Source: Larimichthys crocea
Lineage: Eukaryota; Chordata; Actinopteri; Sciaenidae
Assembly: GCF_000972845.2 (NCBI RefSeq)
Contig: NC_040020.1
Span: 1,240,669-1,304,668, forward strand
Direction: 5' to 3'
Length of the DNA stretch: 64,000 nt
Below, piece by piece: positions 25,230 through 37,589 of the stretch (its first letter is position 1; the number at the start of each line of letters is the position of its first letter). The notes beneath the pieces are model-generated. The model saw nothing but the letters and a program-made list of their open reading frames with translations, searched no databases and had not been told where the DNA came from. Made by a program: the position numbers and the translations under genes.

Positions 25230-27470
25230 TAATGATGGCATTTCTCATCAAACTTATAGTTTCAGGAATTTAGGTTTTTAGCGTTTTAAGCCCTAAACAA
25301 ACGAGTCAAAAGAAAGTAGCCTAAGGCTTGTGTATTTGAGTTAACAACCACCTTTGTAGTTCAGAAGGCAAAGAAATGACTCTCTGGTCTAATAAACAAT
25401 CTTTAGCTTGACCTATGAACACCTGAGCTTATGATTTACACCTAAATCATTATGTATGTTTAAAGCTTAATATGTAAGATGCATTTGTTAAATTTGGGGT
25501 TGAAGCTTTAGTTTCAGGAGAAACTTTATCAGTGTACGTTGCCAACAAGGTGATCCACGACAAGAGTTCAATCCACCACAGTACACGTTTAACACTCAAC
25601 TCATTCAAGATACCTGATCCAACCTCAGGGAGAGCAACAGATAAGGGATCACCAGTTGTAGCAATTGCAGATCTATCCGTCCTAAGACAGGGATCCCTCC
25701 TCTGGTTAGTCTGCGATGGCGTTCTCTCTGGGTGCTCCGGCTTCCCCCACAGAGAGACTGACCGCTGATGAATATTCACGGTTTTCTCTTTTTAAAAAAA
25801 GGCCTCGTCTGATGTACAACATGTAGAAAAAAAAAGCTGACCCCCTCAAGAACTAGCTGAGGGAAACATCTGCATCTTCAGAGTGTCTGAGTTACAACAT
25901 GTAGACTTCAAGAATGGAGATACCAGACCTACACTCAACCAACTCATTAGACCTGCACCACCACAATTTCAAGGACGTTTTGACCAAATCAGAGAAGAGA
26001 GGCTCAGCTCTGCACAAAGTAAGACTTGGACTCAATAGACATGGATCCATTCTTCACACATGTTGACAATCTATAATTTTGTAATCATCGATTGCAGGTC
26101 TATCCATCCTGGGAGAGGGGATCCCATCCCTGAGGTTTCTTCCAGTTTTCCCTCATCTGAGTCAAGGGTCTAAAAATAGATGGTGGCGAATGCTCTACGG
26201 GACATAACATCAATAAGTCCATTAATGCCAAAACAATAAAACAAGAAAAAAAAACTGTTATCCTTCTTGGACACAGTAACTTTTCACCAACGTGCAGCCA
26301 GAAAATCATAAAAGCAAGAAAGAGAGGTGTATTGAGAGAACAATCTCTGCACAGGGTCTTTACAGTAAGTTTTCTGGAGGTTTTACTCATGTCACAGATT
26401 TTTTGAGTTCTTGCTGGATTTCTGTTGTCTGACTTTTTACCAAAACTAGTTCCATTGTTAATTATTCCTGTTTTTCATGGGACTAGATTGAATTTTGTGA
26501 AAGGTCTACAATTTTCTTGGTACTGCCGCCATGTCCAATTTCTTTTCCATTTCTAGTGTCTCGTCGCATCATTCACACAGACACACACACCGGTGATCCA
26601 TTTCTGAGAAGTCGTGACAAGGCACCATTGAACAGTCCACCAAAATATTCCTCTTAGTGTCAAATTATTAAAATTAAACACAATTTTCGACTCAGCTTCA
26701 GTCTTTCCCCGCATGCTCAAGTGAATTCAGGGTGGTTGTGACGTGGACTGCAGCCTCAGACTCAGGAAACAGAAGAAATAGGATAAAGACAAGTGAGAAG
26801 GACAAAGACGCATGTGTAGAATCTGGATAAATCTGGCTTTTCAGTCTTTTCCCTCTTCTGCAGACTACCTTACAGTTACTTTCTGCCTGTGTACATGAAG
26901 TGTATGTTCTGCCTGTTGATTCTCCTGCCTGCATTGCTAGATAAAAGCCTATATTTATTGCAAGTAAGCCATTCAAAAAACAAAAATACCAAGCTGAACT
27001 CAGGTAGATGTATATAGTGTTGTCACTGCTGTCACGTTAAAGTGCATGATGGTGACAACAGCAGCTGGATGTGCAGAACAGCAGTATTATTTCTTGGACA
27101 AAGCCCTCCTGAAGTGAGACAAGCAACTCTATTATAATGAGCATAAAGGTTCCATTTTTATGGAAAACTGCAGTGTGTGAGGAGGTCAATGAAATTGAGC
27201 GAAGTTAAAAAAGAGCTCTCAAGATGGACTTTGTGTGTGTGTTTTTTTAATATATATATATAAATCTGAGAGTATATATCTTAAGTGAGGCACTCATAGG
27301 TTATTAGTGAACCTGGAGATCAATCTAGTGGTGATTGTTGCTGGATACCCAGAATGATATGATTTTTTTTTTTAAACCATAGTTACCATGATTTGATCAT
27401 TTGTGGTAAGTTATTTTCATTAAAGCAAAATTGTGCAACTTTTCTACCAGAAATCTAACTAATAATTCGC
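25230..27470. other. No gene recognised; two L2-tail-like fragments
   Basis: Fragments near 25664-25706 and 26085-26215 carry parts of the L2-like 3' region: 'gggatccctcctctgg', and 'ccatcctgggagaggggatc' followed by 'tgaggtttcttccag'. The remainder is anonymous AT-rich sequence with no supportable coding region. Confidence 0.4.
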
Positions 27471-27479
27471 CTGTCGACT

Positions 27480-27590
27480 GACGTGTAACCGTGCCTGTCG
27501 GTGTATGAATGTGTATGAATGGGTGAATGAGATACGTAGTGTAAAAGCGCTTTGTGTGGTTGGCTAAGTAAAGTCTATTTACCATTTACT
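27480..27590 (+). repeat. Fish interspersed repeat fragment
   Basis: 'gtatgaatgggtgaatgaga' followed by 'gtaaaagcgctttgtgtgg' and 'agtctatttaccatttact' has the form of a widespread fish repeat 3' end. A similar piece in the opposite orientation, with 'tgtatagcacttttcatgc', lies at about 27770-27860. Neither has coding content. Confidence 0.4.
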
Positions 27591-28537
27591 TTCATGCACG
27601 CTGTACATCTGTTTTTGCACTATGTAACCTGACCTGCTAGAAGAACGTAACGCATTACGGCACTAAGTCACACACCACCAACTATTTCTCTGATTTCGGT
27701 AAAACTGGATCATATTTTAATGGAGAAAATGTTTTCTGGTTTTCTCTGGCTGCTCCACCTCAACTCTATACTTTCTTTGTATAGCACTTTTCATGCAAAA
27801 CATGTAACACAAAGTGCTGCACACAATAAAACTCTGACACTCGCACCCTTCACCCCAACACCCACCTCCACCCGATTATAAACAAGGCACTATGCAAACT
27901 GAGGAAGCGCCATCAACGTCTTGCAGTGAGGAAAACATATCTAGTGCTAAAATCTATGCAAATAACAAAGCAAATAGGATTGTGCACAGAGGCTGATAAG
28001 GAAAACTTGTTAACGGTTAACAAAGAAAGTTGACCATTGTGATACCAATTATGCCTCACTGAGATTTTAGGCTTTTTTTTTTGCCAGCTAACACAAAGAA
28101 AGCCTTGTACATAGTGTCGAACACGCTTTGTAGGACACAGCTCTGTTCCGACTTCAAGCATGCTTTGATACCTCGAATTGCAATCAGCTTTCAAAGAAGC
28201 TTATTTTGTGCAGCAGATGAGTCTGCTTCAGAGCTCTGTTTGCATGTTTTAAAGGAAGATTTTAATATGATCACGAAGCCTTTGTTCAGAAACATTCCCT
28301 TTCAGAATCAAAGGTATTTTAATTATCCCATCTGGATCCTAATTTGAGGAAAAATCTGTCAAACTCTGCAGTGTTTCCACTAGAATTTTCAGGCCTGGTG
28401 GCACACAAAAACAACCCTCAGACGAAGTACACTGATGGGGTCATCTTCGGTCAGATGTTGCAGCAGACAGGATTGCAAAAAATAAGCTGTGTAACCTGTG
28501 GCTTTTGCGAAAGATCAGCAGCATCAGTGTGTATGAT

Positions 28538-28951
28538 TCATTGTTGTACTTTAACCTCTTTGCCCTGGTGCAGAATTTCACCACGAAATGCATCATGATG
28601 TGGAAATTTTGCCACAGGAGGTCCATTTATTGAAACCCTCATGCAGGCCCTTAAGTGCTCTACTCGCAGCATGTTCCTGAGATCTGTTTTCCTCTGCCAA
28701 AAGTTCATATTTTGGGGGACACGACACAAAGTTATTTTAAAAAGCAGCCCAATTAGAGATATGGTAGTTGCTACAGAGACAGTAAATCCTCTAAACTGTA
28801 GCGTTGCCTGCTTGTTAGCCTCATTTGCCACCTGAAAAATCTTTGGGGAGAATCTGTGCGCTAGGTTTTCATTATATAATCCAAAATTTACATACACTGT
28901 TCCTTCAGAACACAAAGGAAAGAACACAATAAAACCTAATTTCTCTGCCAT
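28538..28951 (-). pseudogene. Possible hAT transposase relic
   Basis: The minus strand has an open frame of 137 codons. Its end contains 'LRACMRVSINGPPVAKF', which resembles the phrase 'LMRIS-NGP---F' found near the C-terminal region of hAT/ZBED-type transposases. The rest of the frame is not recognisable and there is no dimerisation domain complete enough to name. I call it a relic on that motif alone. Confidence 0.3.
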
Positions 28952-29009
28952 ACATAATTTTTTGTATTATTTGAATAGCATTTTATTTCTAAAATGCAGT
29001 TGAAAAAAG

Positions 29010-29345
29010 GGCATCAAATGTAGAGCTGTGTGTCATCAGTGTAGCTGATGTGTTCTCCTGCCTTCAAGCGGCAGCTTGTAGATGTTAAAAGCAATAGGTC
29101 CTAAAATTGAGCCTTGGGGAACACCACAACTGATTTATTTATACTTACAAAAAATGTTCTGTCATTGAGGTAAGATTTGAACCAGTTAAAAACAGCACCA
29201 GAGATGACAATCAAACTGTGAAGTCTACATACAAGAAGTTTTTTTTTTCTATCCATATTGTATCTGAGATAATTTAGAACTTTTACTAATGCAGCCTCAG
29301 GGCTGTGATTGAACGTCCGTCTGTATTATGCTCCAGTGCCATCGC
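29010..29345 (-). mobile_element. LINE reverse-transcriptase fragment with YxDD motif
   Basis: On the minus strand, frames contain 'FNWFKSYLNDRTFFVSI', then 'GVPQGSILGPIAFNIYKLPL', then 'SYTDDT'. These are successive conserved blocks of a non-LTR retrotransposon reverse transcriptase; YTDD replaces the usual YADD catalytic motif. Small frameshifts separate the blocks. The layout fits an L2/CR1-type element that is inactive. Confidence 0.8.
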
Positions 29346-29359
29346 CCTGTTATCCACCT

Positions 29360-31290
29360 TTACATCTGTTTCTCAGATCTAAACGTGCAGGAATAATATC
29401 TATCGATATCATATCACATATACCAAATACCATTTGCCAAAATGTATCCTGTACAAGTCTTTTCTTGGATTTGGAGTTGTTGTGAAGTTGAAAGTATAAT
29501 AACAAATAATCTAACATTACTTTTACTGCTGATTGACAAATAAAGTTTTCTTCAATGTGTAATGAGTGTGCATGTAACTTACCTAACACTGGTAAGACGA
29601 AGGGAACATCCAGGAGAAAGGGAGGGAAACAGGAGGCAAAAGATTTGTTGTGCAAAGATTCATGATGGAAAACATTATAATAAAAAGACTCTTTAAAATA
29701 TGCATACTGGCTATGTTGAACCAGTAATCTCAGGTAAATTGACGTCAAGGACATTACATTAATCACTGTGCTTTGCAAGTGCCAAGGTGAATCCTTAAGC
29801 TGAGTCACAATGGCACGGTAATTGTTTTAAGTGGGTGGCCTCAGTCCGTTGTGACTTAATAAGAAACAATCTCTCTTTTCATGAACTGTGGGTCGTCTCC
29901 ATAGATGCACTCTTTATTAAACATCAGTACAATCAATCACATGAAGCGTGAAACAGGCAGAGATCAGATTATTCACAACATTTTATGTCATGAGCTTTGG
30001 TCTTAATTGTTCAGTATCTATGACCTCTAGAAGTCAAATGTATGTTTATTCCTATAATATTTTTAACTGTAATGAATATTACAGAAAAGATTGGAAACGC
30101 TTTTGCAAATATTCTCCTGCTTCTCAGAGAAAATGGTCAATAAATGACCTGCTGGCACATGTGTGGAGCTGCTCTCTTTTCTGAAATCGCCTTAGTGAAG
30201 AGTCAAACTCTGTCAAATCCTGCTAAAAGGTTTCTCTGAATAAGAGAACAGCGAGAGACCACGTCAAAGCACATTTTACACTTAACCTGTAACCGTCTTA
30301 CACAGCCAACAAAAGGCATTTATAAATGCCTGACTTTACACACAGAGCCAAATCAGAGTCAAAGTTATGTGTGTAGTAATAATTGTGTTATCAGAACATT
30401 TTGGGCTCTTAACACAAACTTGTCATTTATAATTGTCCAACTGTCACAGGGTCCTTTCTCTAACCTCGTTTTAGGCTTAGTCGGAAAAAATATTTTTTGG
30501 TTTTTATTCTCCACCTCACCAGGTGCAAACCAAAAAAATTAAAAATAAAGTGAATAACTTAATAACACTTACTTCTCAAACCACTGTTACCTCCTCTGTA
30601 ACCAACCACTCTCTCCATGATTAGGGCCCCTTTTATAGTGGTAGCACCTCCCACTCGGACTACTACTTTCCTAAAAACAACATAAACATCTTAATTTCTC
30701 GTTATAACGTCAATTTACTTCACATGTGATCTCCACCAACATTATACAAACATTATACCAGTTTGGTCATCATTTCTCTTCCATGGAAACTGCATAGTAC
30801 TCGGACAAATTGACATTATTAATAAAAACATATTAGACGTTGGTTATTACGCCCTGTTTCTCCCTGACAGGTAAGTGTTGGCGGGCGCATTTCCACACAC
30901 CCGGTAAGTTTTCATCTGTTTGAGTCTATGCATACATTGAATTAACTTTTGTCCGATGAGGGGAAGAGGGATGTGTGTGTTGTTATGCTTATTTAGCGCG
31001 GAGCAGAAGGGAACGGGGAAAGATGTGTGTGTCTGTGTGTGTGTGGAGATGCTCTGTCACACCAGCTTTCCAAAGAGAATGACTCAGAGATCTAAAATAC
31101 CTGAATAAAGTGTCACGACACGGTGAGAAGGGTCTACACCTTCTTAGTAAATAGTTTCATGAAGAAAGAGCAGTGGCCAACCTTGAGGTCTATGTTGTCT
31201 TGTGTCTTTTTAAAGGTGCAGTTGATCTCTGAACAAAGAACACAATGATTAAAAGGGTTACATTTTACCGCTAAACACATCTTTTTTTTT
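29360..31290. other. No gene recognised
   Basis: A minus-strand frame of 152 codons (29350-29808) abuts the LINE fragment but has no motif and a composition typical of AT-rich noncoding DNA. TG microsatellite at about 31023-31045. No promoter-like CpG cluster. Confidence 0.4.
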
Positions 31291-31309
31291 TTACATTATT
31301 GTACTGATC

Positions 31310-31465
31310 CATAATCCATCCATCCATTATCTGTAACTGCTCATCCTCTGGCTGTAAACATGTACACCAGCACCAGCACCAGCAAGCATCAGGTGTCATT
31401 CGACCTGCCTCAGGTCTATCGATGATGCACGTCTTTGGTGGAGGTGGAAGAGGCGGGACTACAGA
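31310..31465 (-). repeat. Degraded fish repeat with ATCC tail
   Basis: 'ccatccatccattatctgta' and, 100 bases on, 'tgcacgtctttggtggaggt' mark a decayed copy of a very common fish repeat whose opposite-strand end reads '...gttacagataatggatgga'. The opposite-strand relative lies at 60931-61057. A (CACCAG)-like run lies inside. Confidence 0.5.
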
Positions 31466-32280
31466 CATGGCAGCAGCCAGAGTCAGTGACAGTGGTCATT
31501 TCATTTATCTAAATAAAGCTCCGATTCCTGGAAGCCTTGTCAATAACAAACTATTCTCAACCTCAGACCTCACTGTGGTGATGCGTTCCCTGTTTGTTCT
31601 TGAATCCTTGATCTAGATGCATGTTTATCTACCAACTCTCACTACCTCTGGCCTAATTGGGACATCAGTGTGTTAAATGTATCATTCTGGTGCCTCGGTA
31701 AAACATAATTTAATCAAAAGAATGTACTGTATGAAAGTAATTCCCAGGAAACCGTTATTTCTGGTATTTCAATCATGAAAATTCTCTCATTTCAACTCTT
31801 CCAAGGTTGAAATGATCCATTAGTCCAGCAATTTGCTGTGGCATATGGTTGAAGATTGCTACTGTAGTAGTTTCCCCTTTTCCCATTCCTCTGAGAGGTT
31901 CTCTAACTAATGAACTTCATACCAGAGACCGTGGACCCATCTTTACCTTCATGACTCTCTGCCTACCCGAGATATTACCATTCTCTTTTATATGCATCAT
32001 CTTTGTAATCATTCAAGCAGCATTTCCTCTTTATATGGCATTTTTTTCTTTTGACCGAGCATGTTTGTAACTTCTCTGAACTTCTGAAATCTGTATTTTT
32101 ATCTTTTGTTGCAGAGGGACATACCAATACCTCAGTTCCTCCTTCCATCTCTCTCACACCATACTCACTCCTTGTTAAAGGTGTTTCACCCTCAGCTTCG
32201 AAATGTACTGAACGTTTTCTTGTCTTTGTCTCATGAAAGACTTGAAATGTTTCTCCTGCCTGGCAAATTGATTTAAATCA

Positions 32281-33540
32281 GTTGAACTTCAATGAGCTAC
32301 TAACAACATGCCAGCACAGTGTAGACCTCTTCTGATGTTAAATTCAGACAAAACTGAAGTTCTTGTAATTGGACCCAAACACCTCAGGAACTCTCTTTCT
32401 ACAGACTTAGTTACTTTAGATGGGATCTCCCTGGACTCCAGCTCCACTGTAAAGAATCTTGGAGTTGTTTTTGATCAGGATTTGTCCTTTAACGTCCACG
32501 TAAACTAAATTTCGAGGACGTAACATCGCCAAAATCCGACGCATCGTCTCTCAAGCGGATGCAGAAAAACTAGTCCATGCATTTGTTACTTCAAGGCTGG
32601 ACTATTGTAACTCTTTGTTATTAGGCTGCTCCAATAAGTCTCTTAGGACTTTGCAGTTAATTCAGAATGCTGCTGCACGTGTTCTGACAGGAACCAAGAT
32701 CAGAGATCACATCTCTCCCATTTTGGCTTCCTTGCATTGGCTCCCTATTAAATCTAGAATAGAATTTAAAATTCTTCTCCTTACTTACAAAGCTCTTTAT
32801 GGTCAGGCACTATCATATCTAAAAAAGCTCATAGTACCTTACTACCCCTCTAGAACACTGCGCTCTCAGGATGCTGGGTTCCTTGTGGTTCCTATAGTTT
32901 CCAAAAGTAGATTGGGAGCCAGAGCTTTCAGCTATCAGGCTCCTCTTCTGTGGAACAAACCAGTCTGGGTTCGGGAGGCAGACACGGTCAACACCTTTAA
33001 GAGTAGACTTACGACTTTCCTTTTTGATAGAGCTTATAGTTACGGCTGGCTCTGGTCATCCCTTAGTTATGCTGCTATAGCACTGCTGGGCGACTCCCCC
33101 TCCCTCCCCTCTCTCTGTCTCTCTGTCCACTACACATATTACTACTGTCATTATTGCTGCCATATCTCCATTACAGTTTATAGTTAGTTGATGATTTGCT
33201 GCTGCTGTGCATCTGTGTCTCTCTATCTCTATCACAGGTTCCACTGCTACAGTAATCATTTCATCATTCATTGTAATTGTACAATATGTTTGTGTAGATT
33301 TGTTCTGTACACGTGACATCTATTGCACGTCTGTCCGTCCTGGGAGAGGGATCCCTCCTCTGTGGCTCTTCCTGAGGTTTCTTCCACCTTTTTTCCCTGT
33401 TAAAGGTTTTTTGTGGGCAAGTTTTTCCTCACTCGAACCGAGGGTCTAAGGACAGAGGGTGTCACTCCCTGTAGAGATTGTAAAGCCCTCAGAGGCAAAT
33501 GTACTTTGTGACTTGGGCTATACAAATAAAATGATTTGAT
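32281..33540 (+). mobile_element. L2-like LINE, C-terminal reverse transcriptase and 3' UTR
   Basis: Two collinear open frames encode the end of a non-LTR reverse transcriptase: 32308-32508 ('LNSDKTEVLVIGPK', 'VKNLGVVFDQDLSF') and 32615-33187 ('LQLIQNAAARVLTGT', 'LASLHWLPIKSRIEFKILL', 'TYKALYGQALSYL', 'GARAFSYQAPLLWN'). Between them a short deletion and frameshift remove part of the sequence, leaving 'SRLDYCNSLL' in another frame. The YxDD-bearing palm is missing, so the copy is 5'-truncated. The 3' UTR carries the phrases shared with tails at 24369, 36115, 51040, 51560 and 51905, and ends in 'gggctatacaaataaaatga'. Inactive. Confidence 0.9.
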
Positions 33541-33720
33541 TCATTGCTTCTGTTCGCAGGTAATATAAAAAGTCAAGTCATTTCTTTTAATTTGAGTTAT
33601 GGAGGTTTTCTCATTTTTAATGGGGCCACGTTTCCAAAGGCTTTGACTTATCTGTGCCTAAAAATAAAGATAGATACTTGCCTGTAATTTCTGAAGGCTG
33701 TTGGAAATGTAGTACAGTAC
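33541..33720 (+). repeat. L2 3' flank shared with 51690-51904
   Basis: Directly after the L2-like element this stretch ('cattgcttctgttcgcaggt' onward to 'ctgttggaaatgta') is repeated in inverse orientation at 51690-51904, where it again lies directly next to an L2 3' end. The two differ by one internal gap of about 60 bases and scattered changes. Confidence 0.8.
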
Positions 33721-33785
33721 CAAGGTTTGCACATATCTACTCATTTGATGCAACAATTGAATAGAATTTTTTTTATTATTAATGA

Positions 33786-33930
33786 AATAATTACATTTTT
33801 ATAGAATAGAGTTATAGAAGGTTAGGGTTAGAGAATGATAATGTGTTTTGTGACTGTTTTCTATTTGAAAATCCAACCACTGCAAGCTGACCCTGGATAA
33901 GCAAAAGAGAATGAATGGATGCATATATAT
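33786..33930 (+). repeat. Dispersed repeat shared with 39275-39395
   Basis: Both stretches share 'gtgactgttttctatttgaa', 'aatccaaccactgc', 'agctgaccctggataa' and a preceding 'atagagtt..tagagggttaggg'. They are in the same orientation 5.5 kb apart. The ending ('gaatggatg') looks like a retrotransposon tail. A TA tract follows at 33922-33942. Confidence 0.65.
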
Positions 33931-33944
33931 ATATATATATACGA

Positions 33945-35770
33945 AGAAGCTTGTATATATGTATAGCCAATATAATTTGCACGATAAAGAAGCACTGCTG
34001 CGCAATAGATTAGAGGCCATTTAATTAGTACGTTAGTACATTATATAAACAGTAATTAAGGAAGTACATTGTAGTTTAGCTTTAACAGCCTCGGCCTGTG
34101 GGGTCTAAACAATGATGCATTGTTGTAGACTTAAAGGATGCTCAAACACAGTGTCCTTTCAGTGCAATACAATTACAAACTGCATGTTTCTTAAAGCACG
34201 TTGCACAACTCTAGGTGGTTAATTACGAGCAAATAATAACAGGCTGTGTTACTCACAGCATGAAAAAGGCAGAATTAGATGTAATGAAAGAAAAAAGCTT
34301 TTTCATGTAACAGAAAATGGGAGGCTTGCTTTCACTTACGTGGCACTCATTGTCCATGAAAAGCACAGGCGGTCATATAAGTGTCCAACTGGGGATGCAA
34401 GCAACAATAAGACTGAAAACAAGAAAATAAATGACATAATTTTAAATAATTTTAAAAAATCAAGCCAGGACTGCAAAAGTGAAAACATGTCTTTGCTGAA
34501 TCTGTCTTTTTTTGACTTAATATATATACTGATATTTTATTATTTTATTATTATGTCTCTTTGTTCATGTTAATTTGAGTTTTTGAAGCTTACCAGGGAT
34601 AAAGCCAGGATACCTGATTAAAAAGAAATAGACTACTCCTTTAATACCATGTTGTTATGTATCCTAGCTTTTTCATTAAATTGGTGATTTTTTTTTTTGT
34701 AAAGCTGCCTGTTCTGTCAACAGTATCAGCAACATTTTGTGAGGTGCCTCGTCATTAAAAAGGAGCTTTTAAGCCTTGATCATCCTCTCTGATACTTCTC
34801 GTCCCCTGTGTTTATTCACTTAATGGATTTTAATTTACTTTTAACATTGTCATGTTTTTATTGTTGCAGTTTTTAGGTTATTTATTTATTTATTTTGCTC
34901 GGTGAAGCACTTTGCTTCTATATAAATATAGAAAGTTTCAGTTTAAAGGTCCAGTGTTTTTAGGGGACTCTATTTTGCAGAATATGACAGTAATGGAATA
35001 TAATATGCTACTATGCTTTTTGCACATTTTCTGGCCGCTGTAGTTTCTCGGCACTAGAAAAGAGAGAATCAAGCTAGACACCACAAAATCACAATAAGAG
35101 GAGAAGCAACAACAAACTTCATAAAATTCACAGAGATTTAAATGTTATATTGTGTCCTTTCTTTTTTTTTTACAAATTTAATTTATAACTTGTGTCACAC
35201 GGAAATCCATTTCATCATTGCTCTTTCATTGAAATGTCAATAAAATTAAAAAGTTAGGATAAATATAAGGATGAAGGATAATAAATAGATAAATCTGCAT
35301 AATAATAAATAATAAATCCACAAAAATAATGTACAGATGACATTTACTTTCTGATAAGTTTAATTTCCACTTTTTCAACAATTAATTGAGAAGATGGGTA
35401 GATTTAGAAAATTGTTTTTTTTTTACTTTTGGATCTGACATTTACTCAAAAAGATTAGTGAGTCACTCTTTCCTGTTTATATAATAAACTACAACATGAA
35501 AACTTTATTGAAAGAACAAAGAAACAAATAAAGAATTCAGTCATACTAGTTCACATTGTACAATAGTAACATAGCACCAACATAGTTACATGATAGTATA
35601 ATACGGATCAAAAGGGAAAAGCAAAAATAAAACTTAGATGTGACAGACTTGTAATCTTACATATAAATAAAGTTCTAGTTATAACTGCTGTGACAGGTTA
35701 TTGGTTGAAAAACTTAAGAGAGTTAAAATGATAATCAACTTCAATCAAAAATAGCTTAAATGATGCTGAT
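33945..35770. other. No gene recognised; one LINE-like tail
   Basis: AT-rich sequence. Near 34900-34930, 'ctcggtgaagcactttgctt' followed by 'tatataaatata' resembles the 3' end of an L2-type LINE. No coding region could be supported. Confidence 0.4.
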
Positions 35771-36114
35771 GAATCTTAATCCCTAATAAAACACAGAGGT
35801 TGACAATAATACATAGTTTCTTTTCTTTGTATTCAAAATAAGTAATAATGATTTTATGTTTTGTTTTTTTAATTTCTAATGTTTGTGTTTTCTTATGTTT
35901 TACAACACCTGCACCACCTGATCATGTTGTAGTCTCCTTGTTCATGTCTCATTGCATTTTTTTTCTATTTTATTTCATTTATACCTTTGCAGTTATTATT
36001 TATATCATGGTCACTTACTTTTGTAATATTTCTTACACTATGGTCAATACTCTTGCAATAATATTTATTATTTGTATCATGGTCACTTTCTTTGCAATAT
36101 TTCTTACACTCTGT

Positions 36115-36250
36115 CCTCAGACCCTCGATTCGAGTGAGGAAAAACTTGCCCACAAAAAACCTTTAACAGGGAAAAAAGGTGGAAGAAACCTCAGGAAGAG
36201 CCACAGAGGAGGGATCCCTCTCCCAGGACGGATCAACACAAACATATTGT
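36115..36250 (-). mobile_element. L2-like LINE 3' tail, nested
   Basis: Reverse complement of the L2-like 3' UTR: 'gagtgaggaaaaacttgccc', 'aacctcaggaagagccacag', 'gagggatccctctcccagga'. It sits inside the first unit of the tandem LINE-end array, so it inserted after that unit. A GA microsatellite follows at about 36346-36364. Confidence 0.75.
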
Positions 36251-37375
36251 ATGTTTGTACGAGTTTTCAGTAAGGGAGATGTGACTGCATCTTTAACCAA
36301 TACCGTGCCTGACTAGGCATAACCCTGAAAGAGACAGACACAGACAGAGAGAGAGAGAGAGAGATACAATACTCTTTTTATATATCATGCCACTTTTATC
36401 CTCAGTACTTGTCTGTTTTGCTTTTTCCCAATTTTGAAGATTGTCTGTTTTTCGTGTTCATTGTGTAGGTCACAGATATTTCTGTTATTATTTGTATCAT
36501 GGTCACTTTCTTTGCAATATTTCTTACAATATGGTCACTTTACACAACAATACTCTTTATATATCATGTCCTGTCTGTTTTTTTTTTTTTTGCCTTTTCT
36601 ACTTGTTTCTAACTCTGTAGTGTATGCTACACTTTCCTCTGTTGCTGTAATAAGTAAACTTCCCCGTGGTGGATGAATAAAGTATAATCTAATCTAATCT
36701 AATCTAATCTAATTTATGGATGTGAAATCTCCCTAATAAAACACAGAGATTGACAATAATACATAGTTTCTTTTCTTTGTATTCAAAATAAGTAATAATG
36801 ATTTTATGTTTTGTTTTTTTAATTTCTAATGTTTGTGTTTTTTTATGTTTTACAACACCTGCACCACCTGATCATGTTGTATTCTCCTTGTTCATGTCTC
36901 ATTGCATTTTTTTTCTATTTTATTTTTATTTATACCTTCGCAGTTATTATTTATATCATGGCCACTTACTTTTGTAATATTTCTCACACTATGGTCACTT
37001 TACATTACAATATTTTTTTTATATATCATGCCACTTTTATCCTCAGTACTTGTCTGTTTTGAAGGTTGATTGTTTTTTGTGTTTACTTTGTAGGTTATAG
37101 ATATTTCTGTCTGTTTATTGTGTTGTTGTTGTTTTTTGTTTATTGCCTTTTCTACTTGTTTCTAATTCTGTAGTGTATGCTACACTTTCCTCTGCTGCTG
37201 TAACAAGTAAACTTCCCCGTGGTGGGATGAATAAAGTATAATCTAATATAATCTAATTTAATCTAATCTGAAACCAGGTCATCCTCACACCGTTCAATGT
37301 CATTCAAATCCAGTAGATATCATGTCAGATAAGTACCAGGCTGACAAAGACATTTCATGTTGGATGAATAAAGTT

Positions 37376-37457
37376 TATCTAATCTAATCTAATCTAATCT
37401 AATCTAATCTAATCTAATCTAATCTAATCTAATCTAATCTAATCTAATCTAATCTAA
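37376..37457. repeat. AATCT pentanucleotide microsatellite
   Basis: About 16 perfect copies of AATCT directly after 'gatgaataaagttt', that is, the tail repeat of a LINE 3' end. Shorter tracts of the same unit occur at about 36690-36713 and 37240-37270, and its complement (AGATT) at 38166-38180. Confidence 0.95.
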
Positions 37458-37589
37458 TTTATGGATGTGAAATTTCCCTAATAAAACATAGAGGTTGAAT
37501 ACATAGTTTATTTTCTTTATATTCAATGTTTAATAATTATGTTTTTAATTTCTAATGTTTGGTGTCAAAGGTGTTTGCTGATGATGATG

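Larger units (their letters stand above)
35770..37480 (+). repeat. Tandem array of LINE 3' ends with AATCT tails
   Basis: A unit beginning 'ccctaataaaacacagag' and containing 'tcatgttttacaacacct'-type and 'ttatatcatggtcacttac' phrases occurs at 35780-36715 and 36730-37260, and starts again at 37478. Each unit ends in a LINE-like 3' end, 'acttccccgtggtgg' plus 'gatgaataaagtata', then (TCTAA) repeats. Head-to-tail order of complete 3' ends suggests unequal crossing over between tails or repeated insertion at the tails. The first unit is interrupted by an L2-like tail (about 36115-36250, minus strand). Confidence 0.75.

Noticed and set aside
29350..29808. 152-codon minus-strand frame
   Set aside because: Adjacent to a LINE fragment but without reverse-transcriptase or endonuclease motifs; no support as a gene.
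35848..36273. 141-codon frame with hydrophobic repeats
   Set aside because: It is the translation of tandem LINE 3' ends and a nested L2-like tail, not a membrane protein.
36434..37062. CRISPR-like regular repeats in the AATCT and LINE-end array
   Set aside because: Repeats are LINE 3' ends and microsatellites in a vertebrate genome, with no spacer-repeat alternation.
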